From assembly GCF_014212355.1 (NCBI RefSeq), contig NZ_JACKXD010000001.1, positions 643,143 through 707,142 of the forward strand: a stretch of DNA of 64,000 nucleotides, given 5' to 3'. A model generated the notes under the pieces. That model was not told where the DNA came from. It ran no database searches and saw only the letters and a list, made by a program, of their open reading frames with translations. How positions within the stretch are numbered: position 1 is the first letter of the stretch; the number at the start of each line of letters is the position of its first letter. The DNA is from Halobellus ruber (GTDB lineage Archaea > Halobacteriota > Halobacteria > Halobacteriales > Haloferacaceae). A program made the position numbers and the translations under genes. This document shows, piece by piece, positions 18,179-28,028 of the stretch.

Positions 18179-18308
18179 GCGGCCCCTACGCCGGGGGTAG
18201 GGTGCCTGCCGAGCCCCGGCATCGTGACCTCGGCCCGGCAGGACGGCGGTTTCGACCCCCGGACCGGAGTAGAAACGTTCAGGTTGTGTGAGCGCGTTGT
18301 GGTCGGTA

Positions 18309-18731
18309 ATGGTCCGCGTGGTGGTCCCCGTTCGGTATCCGCTGACGAAACACTCGAAAGCGACGCTCTCGGAGGCCATCAGGATCGCCGAGGAGCGGAA
18401 CGCCGAGCTGACGATCCTCCACGTGGACCTCTATCAGGAGAACCACGGCGTCACCCGGGCGAAGCTCCGGCGGTCGGTCGAGGCGGCGTTCGGATCGCTG
18501 GATCGCGTCCGGTACGTCGTCCGTCGCGGGTTCCTCGTCGAGGAGACGATCTTAGAGGAGGTGGCGGCCGACGAGGCCGACGTGGTCGTCCTCGGATCGA
18601 AACAGGCGGGGCGGTGGCGGCGGATGCTCCGCCGGATCCTCGACGATCCGGACATCGAGTCGTATCTCCGGGAGAAGCTCGACTGCACCGTGATCACCGT
18701 CCGCGCCGACGGAACCCGGGCGACGGTGTAG
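18309..18731 (+). CDS. Universal stress protein (UspA) family
   Basis: 140 residues. The N-terminal strand VRVVVPVRYPLT and the C-terminal VVLGSKQAGRWRRMLRR resemble Usp nucleotide-binding loops, with CTVITVRAD as the last strand. The glycine pattern is a variant of the ATP-binding G-2x-G-9x-G(S/T). The ATG at 18309 is preferred to one 21 bp upstream because it starts directly at the first strand. Role in stress response is inferred from family. Confidence 0.78.
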   Translation: MVRVVVPVRYPLTKHSKATLSEAIRIAEERNAELTILHVDLYQENHGVTRAKLRRSVEAAFGSLDRVRYVVRRGFLVEETILEEVAADEADVVVLGSKQAGRWRRMLRRILDDPDIESYLREKLDCTVITVRADGTRATV

Positions 18732-18766
18732 GGCACAGTCCCGCCGCCGACGCGGGGACTGCCGGA

Positions 18767-19780
18767 TCACTCCCCGTCGCCGGGGTGCTGCCCGTCCGCC
18801 GAGCGCTGTCGGCGCGGCGCGGCCGGCCGCCCTTCTGCCGCTCCCCTGTCGGCGTCGACGCTGGCGTCGAGCGTGCCGCTGGTGTCGTCGAACACCAGGT
18901 GCCGGTGGGGGTACGCGAACCTGATGTCCGCCTCGTCGGATCGGAAGGAGTCCCAGATCCGATCCCGGATCCGCGATTCGACCGTCGGGATCCGGTAGGG
19001 CTTCGTGACCCAGTATCGGAGCCTGAGCAGGACCCCGTCGTCGGCGAACGACGCCCGCAACACCGTCGGGCGGGCGGGGTATCGCGCGCTCCCGATCCGG
19101 ATGTCGGGGCCGCCGCGGACCACCGCGTCGTCCTCCCTTGCGGCCTGCCGCATTAGCGTCCGTGCCCGTTCCGTGTCGGATTCGTAGGTCACCAGCACGT
19201 CGAGCTTCAGTCGCACGCGTTCGTCCTCCGCGGAGTAGTTGGTCACAAGCTGCTCCCGCATCGTGGAGTTGGGGACCACCAGAAAGGTGTTTTGGAGGGT
19301 GAACAGCTTGGTGTACCGGATCGTGATCTCGTCGACGAACCCACGGCGGCCGTCCTGCAGTTCGATCATGTCGCCGATCTCGTAGGGCTCGTCCGCGAGG
19401 ATGAACAGCCCGTTGATCGCGCTGCCGACGATCGGCGCGAGGACGATCCCCAGGACCGCCGAGAAGACCGTGACCGACAGCACGACGTTGCCCAGCTCGA
19501 ACCCCAGGATGGACGCGGCGGCAACGAGGGTGACCGCGATGATGCTCCCCCGGACGAGCCGGAGGACCATCTGTGCGACGCTCTGCCGACGGAACCGCCG
19601 TGCGATCGGCCGGCCGGCCAGCCGGACGACGTACCGCGAGAGCAGGACTCCAGCAACGATCACGAGCGCCGCCGCGACCCACTTCCACCCCGGAAACTTG
19701 GCCCACTCCGGCACGACCGCGACCAACCCACCCTGGACGGCGGCGACCGACGCCACAGCGGGCGGTGTGCCCAGCCACAT
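18767..19780 (-). CDS. MscS-family mechanosensitive channel
   Basis: 337 residues. Three membrane helices lie at about 15-35, 55-95 and 95-125. The pore-lining TM3 and beta domain follow with the MscS pattern GIVLAPIVGSAINGLFIL, EIGDMIEL and RYTKLFTLQN, and VVPNSTM. It gates on membrane tension and releases solutes on osmotic downshock, highly relevant to a halophile. ATG at 19780 is taken because the in-frame extension upstream is Arg-rich and lies in a gene relic. The tail (300-337) is basic. Confidence 0.85.
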   Translation of the reverse strand: MWLGTPPAVASVAAVQGGLVAVVPEWAKFPGWKWVAAALVIVAGVLLSRYVVRLAGRPIARRFRRQSVAQMVLRLVRGSIIAVTLVAAASILGFELGNVVLSVTVFSAVLGIVLAPIVGSAINGLFILADEPYEIGDMIELQDGRRGFVDEITIRYTKLFTLQNTFLVVPNSTMREQLVTNYSAEDERVRLKLDVLVTYESDTERARTLMRQAAREDDAVVRGGPDIRIGSARYPARPTVLRASFADDGVLLRLRYWVTKPYRIPTVESRIRDRIWDSFRSDEADIRFAYPHRHLVFDDTSGTLDASVDADRGAAEGRPAAPRRQRSADGQHPGDGE

Positions 19781-19899
19781 ACCGCCGACCACGCGGAGGG
19801 CACACAAAAAGGGTCGTTCGCGAGCGGAAGCCGTCCGGCCGGCCGGCGATCGCCCGAAACGTACGACCCGAGCGACCCTGCACCCGGTATGGCACCCGT

Positions 19900-20513
19900 C
19901 TCCGACGCTGCTCCGTTTTCGAGGTCGTCCCGAGACTCCCCCGAGCAACACGCTGCTGGCGGGGTTCTCCGCGTTCGGACTCCTGGCCTGGCCGCCGTCG
20001 ACTACCGTGTCGATCACCCGGAACTGACGGGGACCGGACGCGTCGTCGAGGGCCTCCCGGCCGCGCCGACGTACCCGGCTGTTCCCGCGGTCGGACCTCA
20101 ACGTGACGGTCCCGTGGCCGAACTGTTCGTCCCACGGATGGCGTCGCTGCCGCTCCCCGATGCGACCGGGGCGTGGGCGGAGTCCGGCGACCTCCCGGAG
20201 GTGGTCGCGCTCCCGAGCGTCCTTTCCCCTACGGCCCGGACGAACACCGCACCTCCTACGTCGCGACGGACGGCTCCCGCCGGCGTCGACTCGCCGCTCG
20301 ACGTCTGCGCGTACATCACACCGGTTCACGCCCAGGCCCCCCGACATCGGGACCGCGATCCGGCCGGTCGAGACCGTCGCCGGGGTCTACGACTTCGGCA
20401 TCGACCCCGCGTCTTCGGGGGCGTTCGCCGCCGAGTTCGAGCAGTACTACACCGGATTCGCCGATCGGCTCGCAAAGCGGGAGTTCTCTCCCGACGACCG
20501 GATGTATATGTAA
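19900..20513 (+). pseudogene. Multiply frameshifted coding relic
   Basis: The region between mscS and trmB has protein-like, G/C-third-position segments that jump between the three plus-strand frames: around 19940-20020 (NTLLAGFSAFGLLAW), 20095-20145 (DLNVTVPWPN), 20220-20275 (PYGPDEHRTSYVATDG), 20280-20330 (SPLDVCAYITPVHA) and 20343-20513 (ETVAGVYDFGIDPASSGAF, ending DDRMYM and TAA). No single frame spans them, so at least four shifts would be needed. The last 57 codons are the best preserved. I do not recognise the parent family. Confidence 0.55.
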
Positions 20514-20526
20514 TTTCGTAACCGGG

Positions 20527-20556
20527 TGCTACTCGGAACACGGTAAATAGTAAGTG
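20527..20556 (+). promoter_or_regulatory. trmB promoter region with possible self-site
   Basis: AAATAGTAAGT is about 28 bp upstream of the trmB start and is the likely TATA region. On the minus strand the same stretch reads TACT, 14 bases, then GAGTA. The published TrmB site in Halobacterium is TACT-N7/8-GAGTA, so the halves match but the spacing does not. Confidence 0.35.
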
Positions 20557-20577
20557 GGTGGGCGTGGAGCTCCCTGT

Positions 20578-21654
20578 ATGACCGACGACCTCAGGTCGAC
20601 TCTCGAACGGGTCGGCGAGCGGTTCAACCTCGGCGAGTACGAGATCGAGGCGTATCTGGCGGTCTTAGAGCACGGGGAACTCACCGCCTCCGAGATCGCG
20701 GATCGGACCGAGATCCCGCAGCCGCGGGTGTACGACACGGTCCGGAGCCTCTCGGATCGGGGGCTGGTCGAACTCCGGGAGTCGCGGCCGATGAAGATCG
20801 TCGCGGTCGCCCCGGAGGACGCCCTCGGCGGGGTCAGACAGTCGCTCGACGACCTCGTCGACGAACTCGAAGCGCGCTACACCGCCCCGGCCAGGGAGAC
20901 GGAGGCGGTCTCGCTGGTGAAGTCGCGGTCGACGATCCTCCGGTACGTCGAGGAGATCATCGACGGCGCGGAGTTCGAGCTCGTGCTCTCGCTGACGCCC
21001 GATCTGCTCCGTCGGTTCCGGGAGGACCTGGCGGCCGCGATCGACGACGGCGTGAGCATCGATCTGCTGGTGACGCCCGCCTCGCGTGCGCCGGACCCCG
21101 CGGAGTTCGACTACGGCGAGGTGTCGACGATCGCCCGGGCCCGCCGCGGGATCACCACTCCAGTTCTGGCGGTCGCAGACGGCAACTACTCGATCTATGC
21201 GACCCAGGACGCGCTGCGGGACGACCGGGAGCGGTACGGCGTGATCTTCAACCGGTCGGCGCTTGGCTTTCTGGTGTCGGGCTTCTTCGGGACCGTTCTG
21301 TGGTCGACCGCCGAGACGCTCTCGACCGACGGCAAGCGCCGACCCTTCCCCCGGCGGTACGCCTCGATCCGCCGCGCGGTGAAGGACGTCCGGGAACTCG
21401 ACGGGCCGTTCTACGCCTCCATCACCGGCCGCGACGTCGAGAGCGGCGACCCGGTACTCGTCGAAGGGGAAGTCGAGACGACGACGTTCGAGGAGACCGA
21501 GGAGGTGGCGTCGCTCCGTCTCGAAACCGACGACGGCGTCCTCGAGGTCGGCGGCCTCGTCGCGTCGTTGGAGGACGTCGAGGCCCAGGAGATCCTCCTC
21601 GGGCGCGACGGGGTCCCGGACCGCGACAGCTTCGACTCGCGGGCCCAGGACTGA
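20578..21654 (+). CDS. trmB: Sugar-metabolism transcription regulator TrmB
   Basis: 358 residues, the size of Halobacterium TrmB. The N-terminal winged helix (about 15-80) includes [38 protein letters not shown] and GLVELRES. A central sugar/effector-binding domain follows with [16 protein letters not shown] and a C-terminal barrel. In haloarchaea TrmB binds DNA when glucose is low, activating gluconeogenesis and repressing sugar catabolism and cofactor genes. The ATG at 20578 matches the family start. Confidence 0.88.
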   Translation: MTDDLRSTLERVGERFNLGEYEIEAYLAVLEHGELTASEIADRTEIPQPRVYDTVRSLSDRGLVELRESRPMKIVAVAPEDALGGVRQSLDDLVDELEARYTAPARETEAVSLVKSRSTILRYVEEIIDGAEFELVLSLTPDLLRRFREDLAAAIDDGVSIDLLVTPASRAPDPAEFDYGEVSTIARARRGITTPVLAVADGNYSIYATQDALRDDRERYGVIFNRSALGFLVSGFFGTVLWSTAETLSTDGKRRPFPRRYASIRRAVKDVRELDGPFYASITGRDVESGDPVLVEGEVETTTFEETEEVASLRLETDDGVLEVGGLVASLEDVEAQEILLGRDGVPDRDSFDSRAQD

Positions 21655-21721
21655 CCGCAGACCTCCCCCGACCCGTGAGACACAACGGCTTTAGGCCGCC
21701 CCCCGTTATCGACGCGGACTG

Positions 21722-22879
21722 ATGGAGGCCCGCACGCGAGCCTATTTGGAGGGGCGGTTCGGCGACTACTACCGCCGCAACGGCGTCTCCCTCCCGCCCG
21801 CGGCCGACCGCCGCGAGTGGGGCCACATCCCCTGGAGCGCGGGGTCGACCACGATGGTCCGCCACCAGTCGCTGCTCGACCTCGGCGACCTCGACGACTT
21901 CCTCCACCGGACTGCGCCCCGCCACGTCTACTTCTCGTCGGCGCGCTTCGCCGACCCCGGCGCCGGGGAGATGGACGAGAAGGGGTGGCAGTCGGCGGAC
22001 CTGGTGTTCGACCTCGACGCCGACCACCTCCCGGGTGTCGATCCCGCGGAGACCGCCTACGCCGGGATGTTGGCGGCGTGCAAGGACGAACTCCGGAACC
22101 TGCTGTCGTTTCTCGACGACGACTTCGGGTTCGAGGAGACGCAGGTGGTGTTCTCCGGCGGCCGAGGGTACCACGTTCACGTCCGCGACCCCGAGATCCG
22201 CGACCTCGACAGCGAGGCGCGGCGGGAGATCGTCGACTACGTCCGCGCGATCGATCTGGACCGCGAGGGGCTGATCGGGACCGAATCCGTCCAGGGCACC
22301 ACCCGACGGGTGCTCCGCCGGCGCGGCGGGTGGGGCGCGCGGGTCCACGCCCGGCTCGTCGACCTCGCCGAAACCCTCCGGGAGACGGAGGAAGCGGCGG
22401 CGCTCGAACGGCTCCAGGAACTCGACGGGATCGGCGAGGGCCGCGCCGAAACCATCCTCGGGCAACTCCAACACAACTTCGACGCCATCCGCGCGGGCAA
22501 CGTCGAAGCCGGCGGCCCGGGCACGCGGATCCTCGTCGACGCGCTCGCCGAGGAGACGGTCGCCGAGGAGACCGCGCCGATCGACGAGCCGGTGACCACC
22601 GACACCAAACGGCTCATCCGGCTTCCGGGGAGCCTCCACGGCGGCTCCGGGCTGGTGGTGACGCCGCTCTCGCGGTCCGAGATCGACGGGTTCCGGCCGC
22701 TCGAGGACGCGGTTCCGGACCGGTTCCGCGGCCGCGACATCCGGATCACCGTCACCGACCCCGGGGAAGTCACCTTCGACGGCGACACGTTTAGTATCCA
22801 GGAGGGAGAGCAACCGATCGAGGAGTGTCTCGGCGTCTTCCTGATGACCAGAGGTCGCGCCGAGAAACGCACGGAGTGA
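21722..22879 (+). CDS. priS: DNA primase small (catalytic) subunit PriS
   Basis: 385 residues. The catalytic Asp pair is in [10 protein letters not shown], and [13 protein letters not shown] is the conserved SGGRG-H nucleotide motif of archaeal/eukaryotic primases. The end EECLGVFL is typical. With PriL (not in this window) it makes RNA/DNA primers for replication. The GINS gene begins 7 bp after its stop, forming a conserved replication pair. Confidence 0.93.
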   Translation: MEARTRAYLEGRFGDYYRRNGVSLPPAADRREWGHIPWSAGSTTMVRHQSLLDLGDLDDFLHRTAPRHVYFSSARFADPGAGEMDEKGWQSADLVFDLDADHLPGVDPAETAYAGMLAACKDELRNLLSFLDDDFGFEETQVVFSGGRGYHVHVRDPEIRDLDSEARREIVDYVRAIDLDREGLIGTESVQGTTRRVLRRRGGWGARVHARLVDLAETLRETEEAAALERLQELDGIGEGRAETILGQLQHNFDAIRAGNVEAGGPGTRILVDALAEETVAEETAPIDEPVTTDTKRLIRLPGSLHGGSGLVVTPLSRSEIDGFRPLEDAVPDRFRGRDIRITVTDPGEVTFDGDTFSIQEGEQPIEECLGVFLMTRGRAEKRTE

Positions 22880-22886
22880 TCACCGA

Positions 22887-23903
22887 ATGGATTTAGACGA
22901 GTTACGGAGCGTCCGACGGACCGAGCGCCAGAAGGACAGCCTCCAGCACCTCCGTGACTCCTTCTACGAGGACGTCGCCGCCTACATCGCGGAACGCAAG
23001 GCCGAACGCCGACGCGCCGCCGAGGCCGCCGACGATCCCTTCGGGGATCCCGAAGTCGGACAGCTCTCCGACGAGATCAGTACTGCAGAAGACGTCGTCG
23101 AGGCGATCTACGAGCGCCGCGTCGGCAAGGTGGTGAAGCTCGCGTCCTTCGCGGCCGCAGATATGAGTGCGGACAAAAGCGGGCTCACCGTCGAGGAACG
23201 CGCGCTGTTCGACGACCTGGTCGACCGGATCAAGCAGAACCGCCGGACCGTCCTCGACACCCTCGCGGGCGAGGGCGGCGATGAAAGCGGCGTCGACATC
23301 GACGTGGACGCGTCGGCCCCGGAACCCGCCACCGGCGCCGACGGGACAGCAACTTCCGAGGGCGGCGACGCGGCGACGCCGGCTCCCACGGAGTCCGACC
23401 CCGCCGACGCGGGCGGCGATCCCCCCGAACGCGGACCGTCCGCGGGGCCGCCGGCGCCGGACGACGTGCTGGCGGCCGCGATGGGCGGCGACGACGCCGG
23501 GGAGTCGGGAACCGACGCGGGCGCGGAGTCGGCGTCGACGTCGCGGACCGGCAGCGACCCCGATCCGGCCACGCCGGAAGCCGTCGACGGGGCGACCCCG
23601 GCGGATCGGGAGCGCGACGTCCCGGTCGTCGACGGCGCGGAGACCGACGGCGGCGACGCGACCGTGGTCCCCGCCGGGGGCCCGCCGTCGCGCGACTCCG
23701 GCGACGCGGGGCAGGACGGAGCCACGAACGGGCGGGACGCCCCCCACGACGACCGCGTCACGCTCAGAATCACGGCGGACGTCGGGAAGATCTACGGCGT
23801 CGACGAGCGGGAGTACGACCTCGAACGCGAGGACGTGGTCCGCCTGCCGGCGACGAACGCCGGACCGCTCGTCGATCGCGACGCCGCCGAACGGCTGGAG
23901 TGA
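22887..23903 (+). CDS. gins: Replication factor GINS (haloarchaeal Gins51-like)
   Basis: 338 residues. The N-terminal helical A domain (about 1-130) has DELRSVRRTERQKDSLQHL, DVVEAIYERRVGKVVKLA and GLTVEERALFDDLVDRIK, as in archaeal GINS. A long Asp/Glu/Pro/Gly-rich linker (about 130-285) separates it from the small beta B domain (RVTLRITADVG and EREDVVRLPATNAGPLV). GINS joins MCM and Cdc45/GAN in the replicative helicase. The linker is longer than in non-halophiles. Cotranscribed with priS. Confidence 0.88.
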   Translation: MDLDELRSVRRTERQKDSLQHLRDSFYEDVAAYIAERKAERRRAAEAADDPFGDPEVGQLSDEISTAEDVVEAIYERRVGKVVKLASFAAADMSADKSGLTVEERALFDDLVDRIKQNRRTVLDTLAGEGGDESGVDIDVDASAPEPATGADGTATSEGGDAATPAPTESDPADAGGDPPERGPSAGPPAPDDVLAAAMGGDDAGESGTDAGAESASTSRTGSDPDPATPEAVDGATPADRERDVPVVDGAETDGGDATVVPAGGPPSRDSGDAGQDGATNGRDAPHDDRVTLRITADVGKIYGVDEREYDLEREDVVRLPATNAGPLVDRDAAERLE

Positions 23904-24096
23904 CCGGGTTCGGCCCCGCTCACGCTCCCTTTTCACACCGTCTGGTGCCCGGCGGGTCGTACGCGGGGGTGGACGGTCCGGTACCTGTGACCGAAGTGCC
24001 GGACGAGTGTGACTCCGTGGCGAACGATCACGCCGCGTGCTCCGTTCGGGGATCCGCTCCGCGCCCGTTTTGTACGCGGCAGCGTACCTCCGAGTA

Positions 24097-25509
24097 ATGG
24101 TTGGCCGTCTCCCGCGCCGGGCCGCCGTCCGCCTCGCGGCGACCTGCACGCTCCTCGTGGCGGCGGTCGGCTCCGCGTCCGCCCACGGCATCGTCACTCG
24201 CTTCGACGCGCCGGTACCGCTTTGGCTGGTGTACCTCGGCGCGGGCCTCACGGTGGCTGTGAGCGCGGCGCTCGCCGCGTTTCTCGACGCGACGCCCGCT
24301 CCCGGGGCCCGGATCGGCTCGCTCCCGCCGGGCGTCGCCTCGGCGACCCGGGTCGCCGGGCGCGTCGGCTTCCTCCTCGCGTTCGTCACCGTTCTGTTCT
24401 ACGGGATCGTCGGCCCGCGGACCCCGACCGGGAACTTCGCGACCATCTTTACGTGGTCAGTCTGGCTGAAGGGCGTCGGGATCGTCGCGGTCCTCGCGGG
24501 CTCGCCGTGGCGCGTCCTCTCGCCGTGGCGGACGGCCTACGACGCCGTCTGCCGCCTGGAAGGATCCGAGATCGCCGCCCGGAGGTATCCGGCGTGGCTC
24601 GGGCGGTGGCCCGCGTTCGTAGGGTTCCTCGCCCTCGTCGGCGTGATCGAGAACCTCACTCGGGTTCCGCAACGCCCGGCGGCTACCGCTGCAGTCGTGG
24701 CGGGGTACGCCCTCCTGCTTTTCGCCGGCGGACTCGTCTTCGGTCGATCGTGGTTCGATCGCGCCGACGCGTTGTCGGTACTGTACGGACTCCTGGGGCG
24801 TGTGGCACCGGTGTCGGTCCGTCGCGACGACGGGGCCGCCGTGTTCACCGTTCGCTACCCGTGGGACGGGTGTACGCGCGCCGTCGACGACCGGGCGACC
24901 GCGGCGTTCGTCGTCGCGGCGATCTACACCGTCACCTTCGACGGGTTCGCGGAGTCGCCCGCGTACCGCGGGATCTACTTCGCCGTCCGGGACGCACTGC
25001 CGGCCGACGCCACGGCGAGTCTCCTGCTCTATGTCGTTGGGCTCGCCGCGTTCCTCGCGGCGTTCTCCGGCATCGCCGCCCTCATCGTGTGGCTCCTCCG
25101 GTCGGAGCCGCCGCGCGCGACAGCCGGCCGTGACGCCCGTCCGGAGCCCGACGGTGTCTCCGACGCCGTGGCGCTGCTGCTCGCGCCGACCCTGGCGCCG
25201 ATCCTCGCGGGGTACGAGGTCGCCCACAACGCAGCGTACGTCCTGACGAACGCCGGGCGACTCCCGCGGCTCCTCGGGCTCGACGCCGTCGATCCCCTGT
25301 GGTGGCTCTCGCTTCCGGCGTTCTGGGGGCTGCAGGTCGTCTGTATCGTCGGCGGTCACGTCGTCGCCGTCGTTGCCGCCGACGCGGTCACCACCCGGCT
25401 CGCCCCCACCGACCGGATCGCGCGGGCTTCACACGCGCCGCACCTCGCCCTGATGATCGGCTACACCGTCGTCTCGCTGTGGGTGATCTCGCTGCCGGTC
25501 GTTGGGTGA
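24097..25509 (+). CDS. Polytopic membrane protein, unknown function
   Basis: 470 residues. The first 30 (VGRLPRRAAVRLAATCTLLVAAVGSASA) look like a signal peptide or first helix with the cut after ASA, followed by HG at the mature start. About nine further hydrophobic helices follow. A Met 20 codons upstream in frame (24037) is less likely because it would bury the signal. I do not recognise the family. The genes downstream on the same strand encode a beta-propeller and a Tat lipoprotein, suggesting one cell-surface system. Confidence 0.65.
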   Translation: MVGRLPRRAAVRLAATCTLLVAAVGSASAHGIVTRFDAPVPLWLVYLGAGLTVAVSAALAAFLDATPAPGARIGSLPPGVASATRVAGRVGFLLAFVTVLFYGIVGPRTPTGNFATIFTWSVWLKGVGIVAVLAGSPWRVLSPWRTAYDAVCRLEGSEIAARRYPAWLGRWPAFVGFLALVGVIENLTRVPQRPAATAAVVAGYALLLFAGGLVFGRSWFDRADALSVLYGLLGRVAPVSVRRDDGAAVFTVRYPWDGCTRAVDDRATAAFVVAAIYTVTFDGFAESPAYRGIYFAVRDALPADATASLLLYVVGLAAFLAAFSGIAALIVWLLRSEPPRATAGRDARPEPDGVSDAVALLLAPTLAPILAGYEVAHNAAYVLTNAGRLPRLLGLDAVDPLWWLSLPAFWGLQVVCIVGGHVVAVVAADAVTTRLAPTDRIARASHAPHLALMIGYTVVSLWVISLPVVG

Positions 25510-25584
25510 GGCGGTTCTCGGCGCGGACGACAGTGTCGCCGGCACACCGGAGCCCTCAGGTGGGTTCGGCGCCGAGTCACGGGC

Positions 25585-26838
25585 GTGAAGCCGACGACGC
25601 TCGCCGCGGTCGTTGCGGTCGCCCTCCTCCTCGGAGGCGTCGTCGCGTTCGGTCTCGCCGGCGGCTCCGGGGGCGGCGCGCCGCTCGCGGCGACGTGGAC
25701 GAGCGACACCGGGACCGGGATCGCCGCGAACCACCACGCCGTCGCGGTCGCCGGCGGTCGCGTCTACGCCCCGATCAGCGGGACGGGCGGGACCGGCGAG
25801 TGCGCCCTCGTCGCGCTGGATGCCGGGAACGGCACTCCGATCTGGGACTACGAGATCCCGGCGGCGAACTGCACCATCCACTCGGTCGCCGACCCGACCG
25901 TTTCCGATGTCGACGGCGACGGGGCCGCCGAGGTGCTCGCGGCGACGACCGAACGGGAGGTGACGACGTTCGACGCCGGCTCCGGCGCTGTCACGTCGCG
26001 TTACCGGCTCTCCGATTACGGCTACACCAAGCCAGTGGTGGCCGACCTGTCGGCGGCGCCCGGTTCCGAGACGGTGGCGGTCGACGTCACCGGGACCGTG
26101 TTCGTGTTCGGTGCCGACGGGACGGTGCTTTGGCGTGCCGCGCTCGACGAGTACGTGTGGGCACAGCCCGTCGTCGATGACTTCGACGCCGACGGCGACC
26201 CCGAACTCCTCGTTGCCGGTCGCGAGGGTGACGCCACGCTCTTCGCCGGCGACGGCTCCGTCGAGTGGAATCGGACGGTCGCAGCGGGCGACTCGATCAC
26301 GTGGGGGACACACGGCCAAGCCGACGGCGACGGACCCCTCGAAGCCGTCCTCGCGACGGTCGACGGCGACGTCGTCGCGGTCAACGGGGCGTCCGGGCGG
26401 GTCGAGTGGCGGCGGAACATCGGCGCCTTCGGCGCGGTCCACGCGTTCGACGACGGCGACGACGACGGGGATCCGGAGGTGTACGCGACGAGCCGGGACG
26501 GAACCCTCCGGGCGCTCGACGCCGCGTCCGGGGACACCGAGTGGGAGACCGAGATCGTCACCGAGCGCGTCCAGATGATGCCGCCGCCGAACCTGGGTGA
26601 CCTCGACGGCGACGGGGATCCGGAGCTCCTCGCGGCCGGCAACGACGGGAGCGTCACCCTGGTCGACCCCTCGAACGGTGCGGTCCTGTCGACCGACGGC
26701 CGTGACGTCCCGATCTTCACCCACGCCACGCTCGCGGACGTCGACGGCGACGGCGCACACGAGGCGCTCGTGATGTACGCCGACGGGCGGGTCGTCAGGC
26801 TGGACGCTCCTCTCTCCGATGGCGCCACGGGGGGGTAA
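25585..26838 (+). CDS. Secreted/anchored beta-propeller protein (PQQ-like, FG-GAP loops)
   Basis: 417 residues from a GTG at 25585. One N-terminal hydrophobic segment (about 5-27, AAVVAVALLLGGVVAFGLA) is a signal or anchor. The rest is seven or so blade repeats with Asp-rich calcium-loop motifs: DVDGDG, DFDADGD, DGDDDGD, DLDGDGD and DVDGDG, each followed by a hydrophobic strand. PQQ-like strands such as ALDAASGDTEWE also recur. It is probably outside the membrane and holds calcium or binds a partner. No enzymatic residues recognised. Confidence 0.75.
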   Translation: MKPTTLAAVVAVALLLGGVVAFGLAGGSGGGAPLAATWTSDTGTGIAANHHAVAVAGGRVYAPISGTGGTGECALVALDAGNGTPIWDYEIPAANCTIHSVADPTVSDVDGDGAAEVLAATTEREVTTFDAGSGAVTSRYRLSDYGYTKPVVADLSAAPGSETVAVDVTGTVFVFGADGTVLWRAALDEYVWAQPVVDDFDADGDPELLVAGREGDATLFAGDGSVEWNRTVAAGDSITWGTHGQADGDGPLEAVLATVDGDVVAVNGASGRVEWRRNIGAFGAVHAFDDGDDDGDPEVYATSRDGTLRALDAASGDTEWETEIVTERVQMMPPPNLGDLDGDGDPELLAAGNDGSVTLVDPSNGAVLSTDGRDVPIFTHATLADVDGDGAHEALVMYADGRVVRLDAPLSDGATGG

Positions 26839-26917
26839 GGCGAACCGGAGCGGGCCACGCGGTGGACGCTCACCGGCGATCGGAACCGCCTTTATGACCG
26901 AGGCCCGACCCCGACGT

Positions 26918-27943
26918 ATGAACCGCCGCGAGGTCCTCGCCGGCGCCGGGACCGCCGCGATCACGTCGCTCGCCGGGTGCGGCGGCGTCTCGGGGCTGTT
27001 CGCGCGCCCGACGCCGGAGGGCGTCTACGTTCCCGACCACGTCGAGGGGATGGAGATGGTGGGGACGGCCACGCTCGGCGACGTCCGCGTCGGGCTGACG
27101 TACTCGTACCCCCACCGCTTTTGGACGGTCGAACGCGACGGCGACGGGTACGGGACGAGTCGGGTCGACATCGCGGACGACGATACGGTCCACCTGATGG
27201 CCGTTCCGTGGGACCCCGAAACCGAACTGGTGCTGCCGAACACCGGCCTCTCGGTCGCGATCCGGACTCAGGGAGAGCTCGTGAGCCAGGAGGTCATCTA
27301 CCCGATGCTCTCACAGCGGATGGGGTTTCACTACGGCGCGAACTTCCCGCTCGACGGCGACGGGACCTACGAGGTGACCGTGAGCGTCGGCGGGCTCTCG
27401 ATCCCGCGGTACGGCGGCTACGAGGGGCGGTTCGACGGGGCCGCCGAGGCGACGATCCCCTTCGAGTTCTCCGCGGACGCCCTCTCGGCGATCCCCTACC
27501 GACAGCTCGACGAGCGGCGGTTCCAGCCCGGCGCCGTCGATCCGATGTCGATGGACGCGGTCCCGACGGGCGTTGCGCCCGACCCGCTTCCGGGGTCGCA
27601 ACTCGGCCGCGGGACGAGCGGCGACGCCGTCTTCTTAGGCAGCGTCGTCACCGCGGACCGCTTCGGCCCCGACCCGTACCTCGCCGTCTCGGCACGGACG
27701 CCGTACAACGGGCTGGTCATCCCCGGAGCGGGGCTCTCGGCGTCGGTCGAGGGGAGCGGTCCGGTCCGGCTGGACGCGGCGATCGACCCCGAACTCGGAT
27801 TCCACTACGGACGCGCCGTCCCCGGCCTCACGCCGGCGAGCGACGTCGAGGTCGCCGTCGACGTCCCCCCGCAGGTCGCCCGGCACGTCGGGTACGAGAC
27901 CGCGTTTCTGGAGATGCCGTCGTTCACGCTGGACGCGGAGTAG
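26918..27943 (+). CDS. Tat lipoprotein, P19/DUF7350-like iron-binding candidate
   Basis: 341 residues. The start MNRREVLAGAG has the twin arginine, and SLAGCGG is a lipobox, so it is a Tat-exported lipoprotein. Two homologous halves follow, each with a Met/His/Tyr-rich signature: HVEGMEMVG, YSYPHRFW, and twice the phrase GFHYG. This resembles haloarchaeal proteins annotated as iron transporters, with Tp34/P19-like metal-binding repeats. A TTTAT element about 28 bp upstream supports this ATG over one 24 bp earlier. Metal choice (Fe or Cu) is unproven. Confidence 0.72.
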   Translation: MNRREVLAGAGTAAITSLAGCGGVSGLFARPTPEGVYVPDHVEGMEMVGTATLGDVRVGLTYSYPHRFWTVERDGDGYGTSRVDIADDDTVHLMAVPWDPETELVLPNTGLSVAIRTQGELVSQEVIYPMLSQRMGFHYGANFPLDGDGTYEVTVSVGGLSIPRYGGYEGRFDGAAEATIPFEFSADALSAIPYRQLDERRFQPGAVDPMSMDAVPTGVAPDPLPGSQLGRGTSGDAVFLGSVVTADRFGPDPYLAVSARTPYNGLVIPGAGLSASVEGSGPVRLDAAIDPELGFHYGRAVPGLTPASDVEVAVDVPPQVARHVGYETAFLEMPSFTLDAE

Positions 27944-28028
27944 CGTCACCCCGGGTCCCTCGCCCCCGACGGAGGTCTCGTTGCGATCGGCCCGACGGCT
28001 TTTGAGCGACCCGACCGTAGCCCCGAAT

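Noticed and set aside
18552-20347. Long Arg-rich minus-strand ORF upstream of mscS
   Set aside because: It is the antisense of the gene relic and of mscS leader sequence; no protein features.
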